DNA of 64,000 nucleotides from Brachypodium distachyon (GCF_000005505.3 NC_016135.3:27924758-27988757); one strand, 5' to 3'. Shown: positions 25,684 to 39,231, numbered from the stretch's first letter. The notes: generated by a model not told the origin, from the letters alone. Numbers and translations are program-made.

Positions 25684-27427
25684 TTATGGTCTGAGGAAGC
25701 CGTGGTTGATGAATTCTTGCAAGGACAGCCGCTTCACTGAAAACAAACAGGCGTAAAAATGTTGGCTATATATAACATCCAGATTTCAGCATTTACGGTG
25801 GAGTAAGACGTGACATGACCAGCGACAAACCTGGATTTGTGCATAGTAGCCTGGTGCATATGTCGATAGAATCAGGATGCAAGCTGCGCATGACGAGTTC
25901 CGAGAATGGAAGAGAAGTTGTTCTATTTATGCATTGAAGGAGCTGAAGAAACATATCTGTGAGCTAAGGACAGTTGCGAAATCTAAATTTCAGACAGGAT
26001 GAATGAACAATGTTGACGAGTGGAAGTGACGTACTTGCACATTGCTTCTGCCGCAGAATGGAGGGTAGCCATTCAAGAGCTCAAAGAGGATCGCGCCAAT
26101 ACTCCACAAATCTACCTGCACACAACAGATGCTCATATTTGTCATATTCGTGTGGCCCAAGATGTTAGCCAGGCGAGTGTATACCTTGTCATTGTACTTC
26201 TGAAATAGCATGACTTCTGGGGCCATGTACAAACGAGTACCACAGGCTGTGTCTGCATACTCCCCAGGATGAAGAACCCTAATCAACAGCAACAAATGTA
26301 CCTTGATCTCAATTTTTACAAAAAACACAACGCCTAACGAGCCATATCAAAATGAATCCACTCCATCACGTTCATCATCATCACGTATTGTTGATTTCTG
26401 CTATAATTGTGTGGCTCAGTGGCTAACAGATGTCAAGAAAATGTCTGATGATGTTGACCGTCGACTAAAATATAGCATCTGCTGTTTGGTGCGAGTGGCA
26501 TATTTTTTGTGAGCTGTGCTCCGTCAATCCAAGAGTTGTACATATAAGAATGTACTCCATACCTGGACAGGCCAAAATCAGATATCTTGAGGATGGCGTC
26601 ACTGTTAGGACAAGAGAGCAGGATATTCTGGGACATTGAACAGTTCCGTCAGTTTAAAAATAGATGGCTCAACCTAGATAGAAGCGAGGTAATTGATAGG
26701 GGATTTCACTCCCTGAAACGGAACCTCAGGTTTCAAGTCTCGGTGGATGATATGGTGTCTGCGAAGCACTTGTAAACCAGCTCCTGCCAGCCACCAAGGG
26801 GCAAACATCACATCTTGTCTAACACAAGGTTGTGCGTATGCAATCGATGGTGGCGGGATCAAAGATGGTGCTACCACTAGCTAGTTTACATAATTTGACG
26901 GACAATGCTACACAATCGATGGTGGCAAGCAAGATGCTGAATTGCTGATGGATGAATTACCGATTTGTTTCATGAAATTCCTGGCCACGCGCTCGTCGAC
27001 CCTGCCGCTGCGCTCGATGAAGCTGGCCAGGTCGCCTCCCTCGCACAGTTCCATGACGAGGTAGAGGCAGCTCTGGGTCTGAGACAAAATGAAACGCCAA
27101 ATTCGATCGGTACAAGAAGAAGATGATGATGATATAGTAACTGGGGCAAGAGAATTAGGGAGAGACTACTTGAATGACGTCAAGGAGACGGATTATGTTG
27201 GGGTGGCTGACGGCGGCGAGGAAGCGGACCTCGCAGTCGAGGCTGTCGCGGAGGCGGCCGGGGAGCCCGGCCAGCCGCACCTGCTTCACCGCCGCCGGGG
27301 CTCCCGTTGACCGCCGCACCGCGCGCCACACAACCGTCGTCGGAGGCCGCCCGCCCAGCCGCTCCCGCAGCTCGTAGCCCCCCACCGTCGCCGGCGCCTC
27401 CTCCGTCTCCGTGCTCCTCCCTGCCAT
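25684..27427 (-). CDS. Kinase-domain-only ATG1 homologue (ATG1t type)
   Basis: Eight exons join to 279 aa: 27170-27427, 26961-27078, 26725-26783, 26563-26627, 26185-26278, 26035-26115, 25831-25942 and 25684-25736. Nearly the whole product is a Ser/Thr kinase domain: VK lysine in [23 protein letters not shown] catalytic loop, [21 protein letters not shown], and [20 protein letters not shown]. It ends FINHGFLRP directly after the C-lobe, so the long C-terminal region that binds ATG13 in full-length ATG1 is absent. Arabidopsis ATG1t has the same truncated form and acts in autophagy, so this looks like a natural short member and not a broken gene. The glycine-rich loop is unusual: [11 protein letters not shown] lacks GxGxxG. 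A 3'-flank repeat is shared with the next kinase gene upstream. Confidence 0.9.
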
Positions 27428-27647
27428 CGAGAAAGGACTGGAAAAAGCTTACCAAGCGAGAAGGATTTCTTTTTCTCGAAATGAAAATCTGTGGAAATAC
27501 TAATTGGGCCAAGAGCTTCATTACCCGAGAACAGGAAGGTGTGCCACGAGCAATGCTCAACTGGGCCAGGCCCAACTACAAACCAGATTTTTTTTTTACC
27601 TTCCATTCCTGCAGTTACTGAATATCCCCTGCAAAAAATATCTCTGA

Positions 27648-27806
27648 AGAATATTGTGTTCCAGACAAGCCAGATGAAGAATAATAACCAGAAACGGAAG
27701 ATGTGATGAATCATCATCTCAACTTCTTATACAAGACGAACTCACCTTACATGAACCAGATATGCAAACAGAGGATGGAAATGGGAAACACACAAAATTA
27801 ACTACT
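27648..27806 (-). repeat. Direct repeat copy 2, 3' flank of the ACT-kinase gene
   Basis: This is the partner of 25196-25354. It lies 211-370 bp beyond the stop codon of the ACT-domain kinase gene. The two copies are 2.45 kb apart in the same orientation and enclose the whole ATG1-type gene. Confidence 0.7.
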
Positions 27807-28016
27807 ACTCCGTATAACACTTTGGTTATATTGTTGCACGCATATGCAACAACTTAAACCCACTTCTTCTTCTAGCTAGTGAGTGTTTTAGGAGGAAACA
27901 TAAAATGCACCAATCAGGTACAAAGCTAATATACATGAGATATATACAGGCGTCTCGCTGTTAGCAAAACACCGTAGCCTGATAATTTGGAAGAGAACCA
28001 GGTCATGCCGGGTGTC

Positions 28017-31000
28017 CTATCGCTGTGATTTCATTTGTATCTTTGTTTTCGAGTATCGATGGGCTCCTTTGGAACTGGAGGCCTACAGAAGAAAATGCAG
28101 ATTTCCATCGCTCAGATGAACATGTCAAACATAACCCAAAAACACTCCACTGTATTTTATTTCCAACTTTCATCTTCTGATGAAACTTATGGCCTACAAA
28201 TTCCAGAAAACTTACCTGAATAGGCCGTAAGATGCCTTCCAATTCTGCAGTAATGTCGGAGAAAACAGGCCGCTTATGAGGGTCTACACCCCAGCACCGT
28301 TGAATCAATGTAGACAATCTCGGATGCACGCTTAAGGGGATCTCCAAGCGAAATCCCTGATAAACAAGGATCAATACGTCCACTATAACAGCTGACTGCT
28401 CACTAACGAAACCACAATTTAAACTAGTTATTGGCGTCGAATACGCACCTGCCTTACTGACAATGCAGCTTGTAGTGGTGTCATATTTTCATATGGCACC
28501 TGTATAGCAAGAACAAACTAGTCTGTTAACTTAGCTAAGGTATACTGATGTTCAAAGAACTCAAAAGAGTAAAAAGATGGAAGAAGACCAAGGTTTACCT
28601 TTGAAGTGACCAATTCCCATAGAACAATACCAAAGCTGAAGACATCTGCCTTAAGATCATAAGGGTTATGGTTTATCACCTGGTAGGACCAGAAACTCTA
28701 ATAAGCACATCGTGTAGGCACAAAAATACAATATCTCAGTTTCACAGAACGAACTGTCTCCCAAGTTCGGACAGCAGTTCAAGCGTTGTCAGACAAATAA
28801 GTGCAATGAGTAAATAAATCCTCGGTAGGAAACTTGAAATAGCACAGAGAAACATGCATTTCTTCAGGAAAACATGCTGCGCAGGTTTGCGAGACTAATA
28901 AATACAGAAAACTAGGCCATGGGTCACCAAGTATTTAGCCATGGATGTATGCTTGTTGCCATGCATAAATGTGGCTGAGAAAATATTTCTCTGTGCAATT
29001 TCGGGTGTGCTACAACACACCTCAGGTGCCATCCATCTGTAGGTGCCAGTTTCAGCAGTCATATCTCCTTCTTGCGGTCGTTGACGAGAGACACCAAAAT
29101 CTGCAATCTTCACAACCTATTTAAGAAACCAATTAGTGCTCTAACAATTTTGTACTGAAAAGTGCATGAATTTAAACCAATATACATACTTGACCGGTGC
29201 CAATTAACAAATTGGCAGTCTTCAAGTCTCTATGAATGATGTTATTCCGGTGCAAATAATCCATCCCTTTCGAGATGTCAATAGCAAACCTAAGAATCGT
29301 GGAAAGCTCCAAGGTGGTGTTCTGCTTGTGAAGGAATTCATATAGATTACCTCCAGACATGTACTCTGAAGCAAACAAAGCCAACAAAAAGACAAAAATA
29401 TCAGTTGACAGGAAATTACAAATTGCCTGACCATAAAAACTCTAGACAGACTTTCTTTATAAACTAGAGGCAGAGGCTTCTGATTTCCACTATACAGAAA
29501 CCTGAGAAGTAGAAGTTGTACAAACAAGCAGAAGAAACTGATAAAACATAAGCACATGATCAGTGTTGGGATCAGACTCAAGAGCGACCATACACACACA
29601 GGGCACAAACATAGACTGAACGCAGAGAAAGAGACTGAAGAAAAGTAGCAAACTTCAGGCAACGTCCAGCAGCACATCTTCTTGTGTCGAACGACTGGAC
29701 ATCACCACTCGATGAGCTAAGTAATTCACTTGATACACCAAAATCTAGACAGACTAAACTACTTTGAACTGTCAAAATCAACAGATTAAACATGAAAACA
29801 CACAAGCACAATCTCGAAAAAGAAACACAAGCAGCCAATATATGTCATAGGGGGCCTAGAAATCGAAACGAAGCGCATGACAGTAGCAAAAGCACTTAGA
29901 AATTGGCAACTGCCCATATTACCACAGAAGTGGCACTGAGTAACGACAACTTAAACTCAGTTAGTAAGAGTTTATTTAGGCTACAATACAAAAATGTCAA
30001 ATTATCCATACAGGCATATATAGTGACGGCATAGAACATCCCTTTTAAATAACAAAAATGCAATTTTATGTAAATTCCATGTACGTGAAAAATAGTAGCT
30101 ACCAAATGATAGACTAACTGAGGGATGGGCAGAGACCTGTCGATCCGATAGAAACAGAGCAACAAGATTCTTCTGATCAAACATATCTTGTCAGACTTGT
30201 ACTATGTTCCAGCATGGTGTAGCTACTCTTTATGTATGGATGTAATAAGCAAATGATCACAACTTCCCTCTAGACTTATCTGCTCTTGAAGTTCCTACCA
30301 AAATGCATAGAAGACAGGAGTTATCCCCCCGTCTTTCGAGTTCTTCTTCTTTCTTTTTTCTCATTCAAGCTTATGAAATTAGTAATCGACGGTTATTTAC
30401 ATTAAATAATAAAGTGGATGACAATAAATGATCAATCACGTGCTTGTTAGACCTAAGCATGGCCTCCAACTTTTAACCATCAATGTTAACCATAATGTAA
30501 CGAGGATACAGATTCCTATTAGTGTCTGACCTGTTACAATGAGATACTTTCGCTGCTTTGTGCAAGCCCCGTAAAAGCGAACAACATTTTCATGATTAAC
30601 ACTCCTGGACATGACATATTGTGTTAGCATTGCCAGCAATTAAACAATTCAGTGTCTCATATATGTGTCAAAAATAAAGAAATCATACTTTAAAATCATT
30701 ATTTCTTGCAAAAATTCTACTTTCGAAGAATCATTAACATGTTCAGTTCTAAGGTACTTTATTGCAACGTCCATATCAAGATAAGTCCCTCGATATCTGC
30801 AAAACAAGGGGAACAAACAAGACCTCTTGTTATTGATTACTGAACTCTCGTGATGTCTCCACAAATCACAATAAGTTGGATTCACTATGTTTGTTGGTGC
30901 TGCCCCTTGTGAATGTATTTCATTGTGAAAATGCAAGAAAAAGGCATGCAATCCACACTAGTAGTTAAGTGGTGTCTGCCGTTCTAAATAATTAATATCA

Positions 31001-33881
31001 TGTTACTCTTTCCTAACCAAGTGCTATGTAGTTCTTGAGTGTGTGCATCCTTTGTTGGTGCAGAGGCCGATAGTAATGCTTCCATTATGAAAACAGCGTA
31101 ATGCAGTTCTTACAAGTCACCGGAAGATCCAGATGCAATCCTGTCCTTAACTTGCAGCAGATTCCTGTCTATATCAGAATCCCCAATCTTTTCCTGCAGC
31201 TCTAGTATCCTCTCAGAGGTAGTAGAATTTGTTGGATTGGATAACGAGGGCTGCATACCAAAAGGAAGTCAAAGTTGTAAGGAAAAGGCCAGACATGGTG
31301 CTATGTAGTTCCTCGCCCATGTAGAAAAGGTTAGAAATATATTCATTCTATGGTCTTGTAATGCTGACACCAAGTATTTACAGCACGGCGTGTACTGTGA
31401 AAAGTGCATTTACCAGCACCTATGTAAGAAACCAGGCAGACACATACAAATTCGAAGTAGTATTCATGCAATTAATGTAGAAAAAAGAAAAGCATACGTG
31501 ATCGCGGTAAGCTGTCTCCTTCAGCAACTGCACCAAACCATCTGTCTCCTGCATACAGCATTGGTCTGTTTAACAAAAGGAACTCCTTGAAAGAAACAAC
31601 ATTACCATAGTCCATAATCGGCAGATACTCCACTAATCATAGGAATCTACAGAGTAGTACATTGATAACAAAATTGCGAAGTGTAGCAGATAAGGTGCCA
31701 ACCATCAAGTTTAAAGTTAACACAACTTCGGTCACTTGAACTTCCAAAGCAGACGCTCCAAAAGTCATGGGTAAATGTCAACATACAGCTCTAGGTTTTA
31801 TAACTTCGTTATGAACTAAATACCTGCTTGCCTACTTGGATAGCTATCAACTAGGATAGGGCGTCGAGGCCCACGATTTTTATTTGATTGACAATAACTA
31901 GGAGAAACATATATAACTGGTATTCTTTGCCAACTGGCACTGTGAGGTGTAAGAAACTATTATTGGTATTTCGGTATCTACCCTTGTAAGATTGAAAAGA
32001 CAAGTTGTGCAGTTCCGAAGATGTGCTGATAACAAACTAGCAGTATAAACATGCTCTAAGTTTACCTCTGTTTCCCAGCCATCAACAACAAACACATCCA
32101 AACAAAAGGAATCTGTTGTCGAGAACACATGAGCTTCACGAATGTTCAATCCAAGTCCAGACAGCAACGCAGATAACTATAAAAAAGTACTTACATTTTA
32201 AAAAATCATACAAGTAGTATGACAGGGCACTTATGGAAGTCTGAACAGAAAAATCCTACAGGCCACAGCAGGTGGACTGGTACTCCTAAGTCTTACCTGA
32301 CTAAGGAGCTTTTGCTTGTCAACAGAAGAAAAAATAATTTCATGATGAAGGCGAATGTCCGTATCCCTCCTATGGAAATTTTGATTGCCAATTTCAGCAG
32401 TGTTTTTCCGAGTCAGACGAATAAAGTTCATTGCTCCGGCAATTTAAGGGGATCATGTGCGAAAAAGGAATCATGAAATACAACACTTGGCAAACTATTA
32501 TGAAATATCATTAAAATAAAATAAACAAAAATGTGTGGAGAAAACATGAAAAATCATTTGAAAGAATTATAGCAAATTGCTCATACTCATAAAATGTTAC
32601 CATTATCACTAAATTAATGCTTACTGCAATGTGCTCCCATTCATATCAAAGAATAAAGCCACCATAGTACTCTTATACGGTCCAGTAGATCATTCCAGAT
32701 AATGAGAACATGGTAGAACGTTCCTGTCAGGACCATTTAGCCACATGGTTTTTCTGTTTCATTAATCAAAACGGAGCTACAATACAACCTAGTAACAGAG
32801 AAGTTAGCAGCACCATTTGGGCACGTCATGAAAGATTTATAAATCGGAACGAAAGCACGATGGAGTTTGCAGATGTCAGATTGAGACAGTGTCGAAACAA
32901 ACATTTTCAACGGCATTATTAAGGGTGATTGGTTGGGTATATGCGCAAGAACTTAGAGCTTGAGAAAGACCTTGCAGAACTGGCCTCAGAGTCAGCCACA
33001 CCTTTGCTTCTTCTCTCTATACTCAGGTCTGCCATCACTTCATTAATTTCGACGGCTCTGTCCAATATATACAAACCTTCAATTAACAAACGAGATCATA
33101 TTTATAAGAAGCCCACCTTACAAAAAAAAAAACTATATACTGTGCGTCTGTGCGAACATTAGGTGAGACGGGATGATCAAAGTGTATTGCAGAGTGAGCA
33201 GGGTTAATTAAGCTATACCTCGAATTGGACGCCACAGAGGGTCCAGGATGGCCATTTTCTGTCGGAGAAGAGGCCGCGTCCGGCGGTTTGTTGTCCTCGT
33301 GAGTCTGAAAGTACTGCTCATGAAAACAGAGAGAGCGTGGTAATTAAGTTTGACCGCAAGACATCTTCCACACAGCAATCAAACAGTGCTGGTCAGGAAG
33401 GAGGCGTTGAATGAATGAATGAATGGATGGATTAGTGACTGACCCCTAAGAATCTGGCGTGGAAGACGGGGCGCTTGTCGGGGTCGGCGCACTCGGCGAG
33501 GATCCTCCGGTGCAGCACCACCACCTCCGCCTTGCTCACGTCCAAATCAATGGAGTAGCTGCACGCACGCACGCAGACACGGTTGCAGCATAGATTGAAG
33601 CGCCAACCTTGGGCGGCTGATTATTCAGCTTCGGGTAGATTGACGACGGTGTACCTGAGCGGGAGGCGGTCGTAGTGGTCGTCGAGCAGCCGTTCGAAGT
33701 TGGGGTCGGCGAGGGCCTCCTCGTGGCCAATCTCCAGGAGCCGGTTGAAAATCTGCTTCCTGACGGCGAGCAGCCCCCCGTGCGCTCCTCCTCCTCCTCC
33801 TCCGCCGCCGGACCCGGAGCTCTCGCCCGCGCCTTCCTCCTCCTCCTCCTCGACACCGTTGCGGCTGTCGCCGTCGTCCAT
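28017..33881 (-). CDS. ACT-domain Raf-like protein kinase (STY8/17/46 group)
   Basis: Sixteen exons give 573 aa: 33655-33881, 33444-33558, 33219-33313, 33002-33057, 32297-32433, 32066-32176, 31498-31548, 31114-31250, 30689-30796, 30531-30604, 29190-29365, 29021-29116, 28599-28679, 28449-28499, 28216-28356 and 28017-28082. An acidic, glycine-rich start ([10 protein letters not shown]) is followed by a conserved N-terminal region ([20 protein letters not shown]), an ACT domain (~190-247; [40 protein letters not shown]) and a dual-specificity kinase domain (~295-552; [36 protein letters not shown]). Arabidopsis relatives phosphorylate chloroplast transit peptides in the cytosol, and others act in stress signalling. 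All splice phases agree except that the exon 4 donor (AAAG/GTGTGG) was chosen mainly because it fits the phase; another phase-1 donor exists at AGT ATA. The tail ([11 protein letters not shown]) is basic. Confidence 0.9.
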
Positions 33882-34070
33882 CTGTCTATCTCCCTACCTA
33901 GCTGGCTGCGGCGGCCGCGATGTGCCGCGCGCCTACGCGACGGCCATCCCGACGCCCGCGGTCTTTATACAAGCGACGGCGGAACGGGAACGGGGGCGGG
34001 CGTGGGGGATTCCGAGGGGATCCCGTTGGCGGTTGCGGCAAGAATCTTCTAGAGTTGGGCGGCCCGGGGG

Positions 34071-34078
34071 TATTTATA
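34071..34078 (-). promoter_or_regulatory. TATA box of the ACT-domain kinase gene
   Basis: The minus strand reads CCCTATAAATACCCC about 190 bp before the start codon, a good match to the plant TATA consensus in an otherwise GC-rich region, implying a 5' leader of about 160 nt. Confidence 0.6.
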
Positions 34079-37000
34079 GGGCGAGCTAGCCAATCCACCG
34101 GCGACAGAGACGAGACGAGCTAGTCCGATCGGACCCGGATACAACGGCGGAGGACGACGACGACGACACGCACGAGAAGAGAGAAGCCGGATCAGCAGAA
34201 ATGCCTGGGGGGGATCCTTTGCGGCGGCCGGCCGGCTTATCCGTTTTCGAAACTGGATCGGACGGCTGGGGTTCGTTTGTTCTCGTTCGAACGGACGGAG
34301 CAGCCAGATTGGCAGGTGGGACCGGCCAGACAGACGATAGAGAGATGGAGGAGTGCGTCTAAAGGTGCGTCAGCCAGACACAGACAGGCAGGGCCCGCCA
34401 GCCCAGTTCAAAATATTTCCCTTTTTTCCTTCTTTTTCTGTCTGTTGAATATTACTCGTACGACTGGAGATTCTGGGCGACTGGATCCGAGATTCCGGGC
34501 TTGAGCCTCTCCAGGCATTCTTCTTCCATACGGCACATCCTGATGATGATTCCTTCCTGCTGCTAGCTGCTAATACGTGTCAAACACGTTCAATGTTTGG
34601 GACAGCGAATCACTTGTTCGCAAAAAAAAAAAAAACACTTGGTTTTGGGCTTTAGGGAAAAAGAAGAAGACAGAGAGACAAGTGAGGCTACAAGAAGATT
34701 TGGGGCGATCGATCTTGGCTGAATTTCTTCTCGCTACTATGCTTGCTCCTCCTTTGCCGTCCGTCCGTACATGTTGCCATTTGCCCAAGTTTCCGGGACG
34801 GATACGTCGAGGAGTTTGTAGACAACACTCCGTACGTACGTTCAGTACATGTTGTACTGTTGTACGTAGCACTGCTCGCCGATACAAGCACTAGTGAACC
34901 ACGCAATGAAAGTATTTAAATAAGAAAACATTACACGCTATATATATACAGGTGTGTGATGAACTGACTTCCTTTGTTTTCCAACACCCGGGGGCCGGGG
35001 CATATGCAAATTAAGGACTCAATTTTCAAAGCCTGCGCGACGACGCGGACTTCATTGGTCTCCAAGTCATCACAAGACAAACTTCTGATGAAAGGTCGCC
35101 AATAATGTCGGGCGAGCACTGGAAGTTAAAATATACAAGAACGTACTACGTCGCCTTGGCATAGACAATTCCAGCGAAACTTAACCCAAACATCGAATCA
35201 TGCCCAAGACACCAAGTGCTTCTTTTCACCCGGAGACTTACTTAAAAGGAGATTCAATTCAATTAATGTGGAGCGTACGTCGCTGCCACACTTTAACCAA
35301 GTGGTGAAACAGAAAGCGGCGGTAACAATTAACAAGAAAACAAGAGTGGTTTAGACTTTGTGGCTTTGTACCATCGCAGGGGCTACGCAAGCAGCCGTTA
35401 ACAAACCGGCCGTGATGGCGATGCCATGCGCCTATGCAGAGAGCTAATCGGTCACGCTTAACTAAGGGGAGAAGCAAAGCCCAGCTCTCCTAATGGGCAG
35501 GGAAATTAATAGAGAGTGATACTGCAAGTGTGATGAGTGCTTAGCTTTGCTTGGACCAATCCAGGATTAGGTGAGGGGATCAAGTGGCCGAATCGGACAG
35601 GAGATGCTGAGCGGAAAGAATCCGCTGCCGAGTCATTCCCATTACTATATGGAGATTATATATGGATCAGTTGTACACAACAAGAAAGTATTTGGACACC
35701 AGACGCACCTATCCATTGCGGAGTGGATTCGGCAAGCATCAAGTTTAAGAAATCAATTGACGCCATGAGTGTCGCTCAGAAAGGAGAGTGAGCCACACTA
35801 GAGGATGCAGCAAGCGGCAAACAATAGTAAATAATTAAGCATAATCAAGTTAATACTAGCATGATACTTCATGTAGTGCATTTTTTCCAACATAAACTTG
35901 GTATAATATTGACTTTACATGTACTCTACTGATAAGCATAGTAGCTGTAACACAAGACTAATGCACAAGTTTAAAAGGAAAGCTACTACCCGTACCAGTT
36001 AAAAAAATGGATTCAGAGAAAAACTATATGAACAAGTTAAACTGGGTATCATGGATTCAGAGCTAAAACTATACGAACCACTGAACCAGTTAACTAGGGG
36101 TATATCATGATTCAGAAAAAAAGACTGAACCAGTTAAACAGGGTATAATGGGATTAGGGTGCAACCAGTGCAGGCGAGAAAGAAGCACCAGTAGCTCAGC
36201 ACATGAAGAAAACAGAAATCCATTCACTTTGAACACCCAATGACGCAAGGGCACACGAACAAAAGGTCACTGATAATTGATAACTGGTAGCCACGACTTC
36301 AGATTGTATCATTAGTTTAACTGGGAAACAATAAGCTCTAGTACTACACACAGATCCCATTTAAATCAACTGGAAGATTCTTTCTTTGGTTCAACAAAGT
36401 CAAGCATGAGAATAACACAAATGAATATATATTCAGATGATAGAACATCGTGATTGCAACCACGCTTTGAAATACTATTTGGTTACATATGTTTGCATGC
36501 TTCAATTTTTCTATATAAGCATCACAATAGCGCCTACATACTTCAGTGTTGATTTGGCCACAAACATTTGCAGTTTAATTATACGAAAGATTGGGGGGAG
36601 CTACGGTTGACAAAACAGTTCCCTGCCACCCACACCGCAACATGTTTTGTAAGTAATTGACCAGCAAGCAAGCAAGCAAGCAGAAAATAAACAAGTTTAT
36701 AAGTAGAAAATAACCATGCACGCCCGAAAAAGAAAGAGATATAAAGCTATGGAAAGAAACGTCGCTATGTTGCTACGCCTGTGGTCAGTTTCTAGATATA
36801 GTTGACCAACAAATAGACAGGAGATGTGCTGCTCTTAACTCATAGCTTTACATTCCACATAATAATAATCACACCAAAAAAATTCTAATGCATCCTATCC
36901 AGAAGACATAACTTTCTAACATGACATGCAGTTGACAAATAACTTGGCTTGAAAAAGCAACAGCATGCCAAATTGTCATTAAGATGCCCTGCTAAAATGC

Positions 37001-37797
37001 AGCATGGCGAGCAGTATAGATTGTACAGAACGAACATACAAGTATTCGTTCATCTTGCATAAACTGAAAAGGCTTCCTCAAAATTGCTAATCGAACACAA
37101 GGAGTAGGAGCATGTTGCTGCTCATAGCAAAATGAATCTACCAGTTATAATAATAGCTTCTACATCTAAAAGGGCTTATTTAACAACTAAACATGAACAT
37201 TCAGAAACACCAAAAGGGGGGGATGAATCTGCACCCATATAACTAAAGCTGCTCATAGAAGCCATAGAAACATGTAACAATTGGTAGCAAGAAATAATAT
37301 AGCACCCACATATCAGACACAGTTTCACAAGTTTCTTTTCCATACATGTTTCTTACCATTCCATATTCAGGTAATAGGCTTCTAGCATGCCAACTAATGA
37401 ACTGTACGATAGTTTGAGACAGATGTGTACGTTTTCAACACCCATCTTTAAATTTTTATCGCTTCACCTCCAGCATGCAATTATGTAGTGTACAAACAAG
37501 GATGAACCAAGATTTATTAAAGTGACACACACTTACGAGCGAATGGTGCAATAATGGCCAAGAAGTAGTCTGTAATGGAATTCAACAGAGCACATGTTCT
37601 ACATCTTACGAGTCTGACAATCAAGGGTGAACAAGAATAATGCGCTCGCTATTTATTTTATTAACCAAAATGCATTGTGATTGGACTTTTTTTTTGCTAC
37701 TTTTGTCATGTGTAATACATCCCAGTTTTATGGCCAAGTAAATGTATCTCCTATGACCTATGCCCAGTTACCTTATATGAGTGGCACCGCAATCTAC

Positions 37798-37985
37798 TCA
37801 GACAGTAGGAAGACTAGCTGCATGAATATTTCCTATGTTTTGACAAGTCATTAATCAAATGGAAACCTAATTATATTTTAAACAAGACTTTATGGGAACA
37901 CAATCAAGGAGACCTAAATGGGATACAGCTAAAGAAATGGATATCAGAGAACTCCACATACTACAGCAGCAGCATTGATACCATT
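37798..37985. repeat. Direct repeat, copy 1
   Basis: This block is related to 38670-38907. Shared pieces include AAGACTAGCTGC, GACAAGTCAT/AACAAGTCAT, CAAGGAG(A/T)CCTA(A/G)ATGG, GGATACAG(C/G)TAAAGAAATG and CACATACTAC(A/G)GCAGCAGC. The copies are ~0.9 kb apart in the same orientation and clearly diverged. Confidence 0.6.
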
Positions 37986-38669
37986 CTAATTATGCAAGTG
38001 AAGTGGTGGCAATCATCAGACGCACAGCAAATTTATATGAACGTGGGCATGGATAAGAAACTCTTCTGAAAGAAGCTTTCCAGCAAATTTATTACTTATG
38101 ATCACAACAAAAGAAAATTCAAGTTTTTGTGCAAATCACAGGGTTTAATAAACATGGTTGTATTGAAGGGTTGAATTTATAACATACAATGTAGTCTATA
38201 TGGTTTGTGACGATTAAACTTCCAATATAGACACAACTGTGGGCTTAGAGTACCTAAATGCTTATATGTTTTGCAGCAGCAATATATATCAAAAGGATAT
38301 ATAAACATGTGATATTACTGAACGATAGTTCACACAGGGCACTACAAGATCACATCTCAAGCCAGAATAGATGGCACAGGAGCCCTGAAATGCTTGTTTA
38401 TCTTATTCAGTTCGGAAATAAATAACAATAGATACCTAGCGTGCACTAGTAAATCAAATATGAGCTAGTCATACATGAAATAATAAACTGAACCATCACT
38501 CGTGTCAACTGGGGGTACACAATAAGGTAAGTTTTGAACTTCTTCAGGGCATCTGCATGCTGTATCTCCAATGCATGATCATCATTGTTGCGACTCCATC
38601 AAAGTATTGAACAAGAATTTGAGTACAGATACCTATGCTGAGTTATCGCCTTAACGGTACCATGATTCA

Positions 38670-38907
38670 CAGAGAATAAGACTAGCTGCTTGAATCGTAT
38701 CTTTCAACAAGTCATGAAACAAAGGGAAGTCTAATCGCATCTGAAGCAAGGCTTTATGATTACACAGTCAAGGAGTCCTAGATGGACCACGTGGTAAGCA
38801 TGGTAAAATATCTTCAAAATTTCAATCTCAAAAGGAGTCCTAGATGGGATACAGGTAAAGAAATGCAGATCAGACAACCCCACATACTACGGCAGCAGCA
38901 TTAGTTG
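38670..38907. repeat. Direct repeat, copy 2
   Basis: Partner of 37798-37985. This copy has an extra ~45-bp segment in the middle with CAAGGAGTCCTAGATGG partly repeated on both sides of it, suggesting a small internal duplication. Confidence 0.6.
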
Positions 38908-39118
38908 CTATCGCACACAAAGATACCATCACAAGCACCCAGTAACCCACAACTTCAAAAAGGGTGGTGAGTTCTTTTGCTTACAGGTACTAACTCCTTT
39001 TCAGTTCATAAGGGACGCGCGTGCACCTAGGCCACCAATTTGACCAACAAAACATGAGTTATATGCCACACAAAGGATACCATTAGAAACCATGGTATAC
39101 AAAGTTTCTAATGGTATA

Positions 39119-39231
39119 CTCCCTCCGTTCCATAATTCTTGTCGATATATTACATGTATCTAGACGCTTTTTAAGAATAGATACATCCACTTTTTGGCAA
39201 ATTTGAGACAAGAATTATGGAACGGAGGGAG
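39119..39231. mobile_element. Intact-looking Stowaway MITE
   Basis: The 113-bp element begins CTCCCTCCGTTCCATAATTC and ends with the exact complement GAATTATGGAACGGAGGGAG except for small differences further inside. TA flanks both sides (39117-39118 and 39232-39233). The near-perfect terminal repeats suggest a younger insertion than its relatives in this window. Confidence 0.9.

Larger units (their letters stand above)
34082..39118. other. Long AT-rich intergenic stretch
   Basis: From about 35,800 to 39,600 not even a spurious frame over 60 codons is present, and I see no tRNA, no conserved protein fragment and no LTR signature. It contains short degenerate repeats of GTTAAACTGGGTATCATGG type (35995-36155) and a duplicated ~200-bp block (37798 and 38670). 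Confidence 0.55.
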
